From assembly GCA_003164415.1 (NCBI GenBank), contig PLTK01000243.1, forward strand, positions 1 through 6,480: DNA of 6,480 nucleotides, read 5' to 3'. The position numbers and the translations under genes were made by a program. The notes beneath the pieces were generated by a model. That model made no database searches. It was not told the origin of the DNA and worked only from the letters and a program-made list of their open reading frames with translations. This stretch comes from Methanobacterium sp. (lineage in GTDB: Archaea; Methanobacteriota; Methanobacteria; Methanobacteriales; Methanobacteriaceae). This document shows positions 6,137-6,480 of this stretch, piece by piece. Numbering within the stretch: position 1 is the stretch's first letter; each line of letters opens with the position of its first letter.

Positions 6137-6480
6137 TTATACTTTAATATTTGAAAAAATAGGAATATGATGTAAAGCTCCTGAGAATAGTATGATACCG
6201 AAGACAAATCCAAATAGAAGAGCAACCACTAAAAATAGAATTATAGCCCAAAATGCTGAAGAGCCAGATCCTTCTGGTTGATATTTTTCATGTGTTTCAT
6301 TGCTATGATACTGTTCGTATTCGTTATCATGTTTAACACGTTGATACTCCTCTTTTTGAACCGGTTGATCTTTTTTATTGTGGATAAATGAATTGTTTGG
6401 ATTATCTTGATATTCACCCGCAATATATTTCTCTTTAAGTGATTTTGAATATGGTACCATAAGTTCCATCCCACAACTGG
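6137..6480 (-). CDS. Zinc-ribbon protein with one C-terminal membrane helix; 5' end outside window
   Basis: The function is unknown. The frame stays open to the right edge of the window, and the codons before the Met at 6469 read Ser-Cys-Gly, giving SCGMEL, the typical second knuckle of a short zinc ribbon (Cys-x-x-Cys-Gly-x-x-Leu). I therefore treat the gene as partial, with the first Cys pair beyond 6480, instead of starting it at 6469. The 113 visible residues continue with a hydrophilic linker of about 65 residues rich in Lys, Glu, Asn, Gln and Tyr (low complexity, probably disordered). Next is a hydrophobic segment of about 25 residues, FWAIILFLVVALLFGFVFGI onward (about 6179-6256), then a short tail ending SNIKV. 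No Cys lies outside the ribbon. The likely form is a tail-anchored or single-pass protein with its ribbon in the cytosol. Proteins of this layout are common in Methanobacteriales, mostly unnamed. It is convergent with the marker 16 gene and so independently expressed. Confidence 0.72.
   Translation of the reverse strand, partial: SCGMELMVPYSKSLKEKYIAGEYQDNPNNSFIHNKKDQPVQKEEYQRVKHDNEYEQYHSNETHEKYQPEGSGSSAFWAIILFLVVALLFGFVFGIILFSGALHHIPIFSNIKV
6179..6256 (-). other. Predicted transmembrane segment of the zinc-ribbon protein
   Basis: About 25 uninterrupted hydrophobic residues, preceded by Gly/Ser (EGSGSS) and followed by ALHH, make one clear membrane helix near the C terminus. The charged linker before it and the very short tail after it favour a tail-anchored arrangement; which side faces out is inferred. 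Confidence 0.75.

Noticed and set aside
6241..6474. A second minus-strand frame overlapping the zinc-ribbon gene
   Set aside because: It is a frame-shifted shadow (Ile/Asn/Lys-rich) of the frame that has the zinc knuckle and membrane helix.

Overview
This window looks like the chromosome of an AT-rich hydrogenotrophic methanogen, most likely in the Methanobacteriales and possibly Methanobacterium. Four things point there: the archaeal stalk operon order L1-L10-P1; an archaeal-type alanyl-tRNA synthetase with its Cys-rich N-terminal extension; a methanogen-restricted 'methanogenesis marker 16' protein; and ribosome binding sites of the AGGTGAT type. The placement is by recognition only; no search was run.

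Layout. Bases 1-314 are the 3' half of the ribosomal protein L1 gene. Its stop overlaps the start of the L10 (aP0) gene (314-1318), and after 54 bases comes the P1/L12 stalk gene (1373-1675). These three are co-directional and form the end of an L11-L1-L10-P1 type operon whose start is outside the window. L10 is the scaffold on which P1 dimers assemble, and both proteins finish in the same ten-residue factor-binding tail. Bases 1676-2033 are a 358-base AT-rich gap. It holds a probable terminator hairpin for the ribosomal operon, weak TATA-like boxes, and a set of inverted repeats upstream of alaS. alaS (2034-4760) is intact, and 39 bases later comes the marker 16 metalloprotein gene (4800-6062), probably on the same transcript. 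A T-rich convergent spacer (6063-6136) separates it from a minus-strand gene running off the right edge. That gene encodes a zinc-ribbon protein with one C-terminal membrane helix.

Three starts are corrected relative to the longest open frames. P1 starts at 1373 and alaS at 2034, because in each the nine-base upstream extension is the Shine-Dalgarno region itself. The marker 16 gene starts at 4800. The minus-strand gene does not start at 6469: its frame stays open to the window edge and reads Ser-Cys-Gly before that Met, the second knuckle of a zinc ribbon.

Most of the window is ordinary translation machinery. The parts worth a second look are the inverted-repeat architecture ahead of alaS, the uncharacterised marker 16 protein (a DUF39-like domain fused to a two-cluster ferredoxin, with an apparently shifted candidate cysteine), and the membrane-anchored zinc-ribbon protein. 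I found no mobile element, CRISPR array, tRNA or rRNA.
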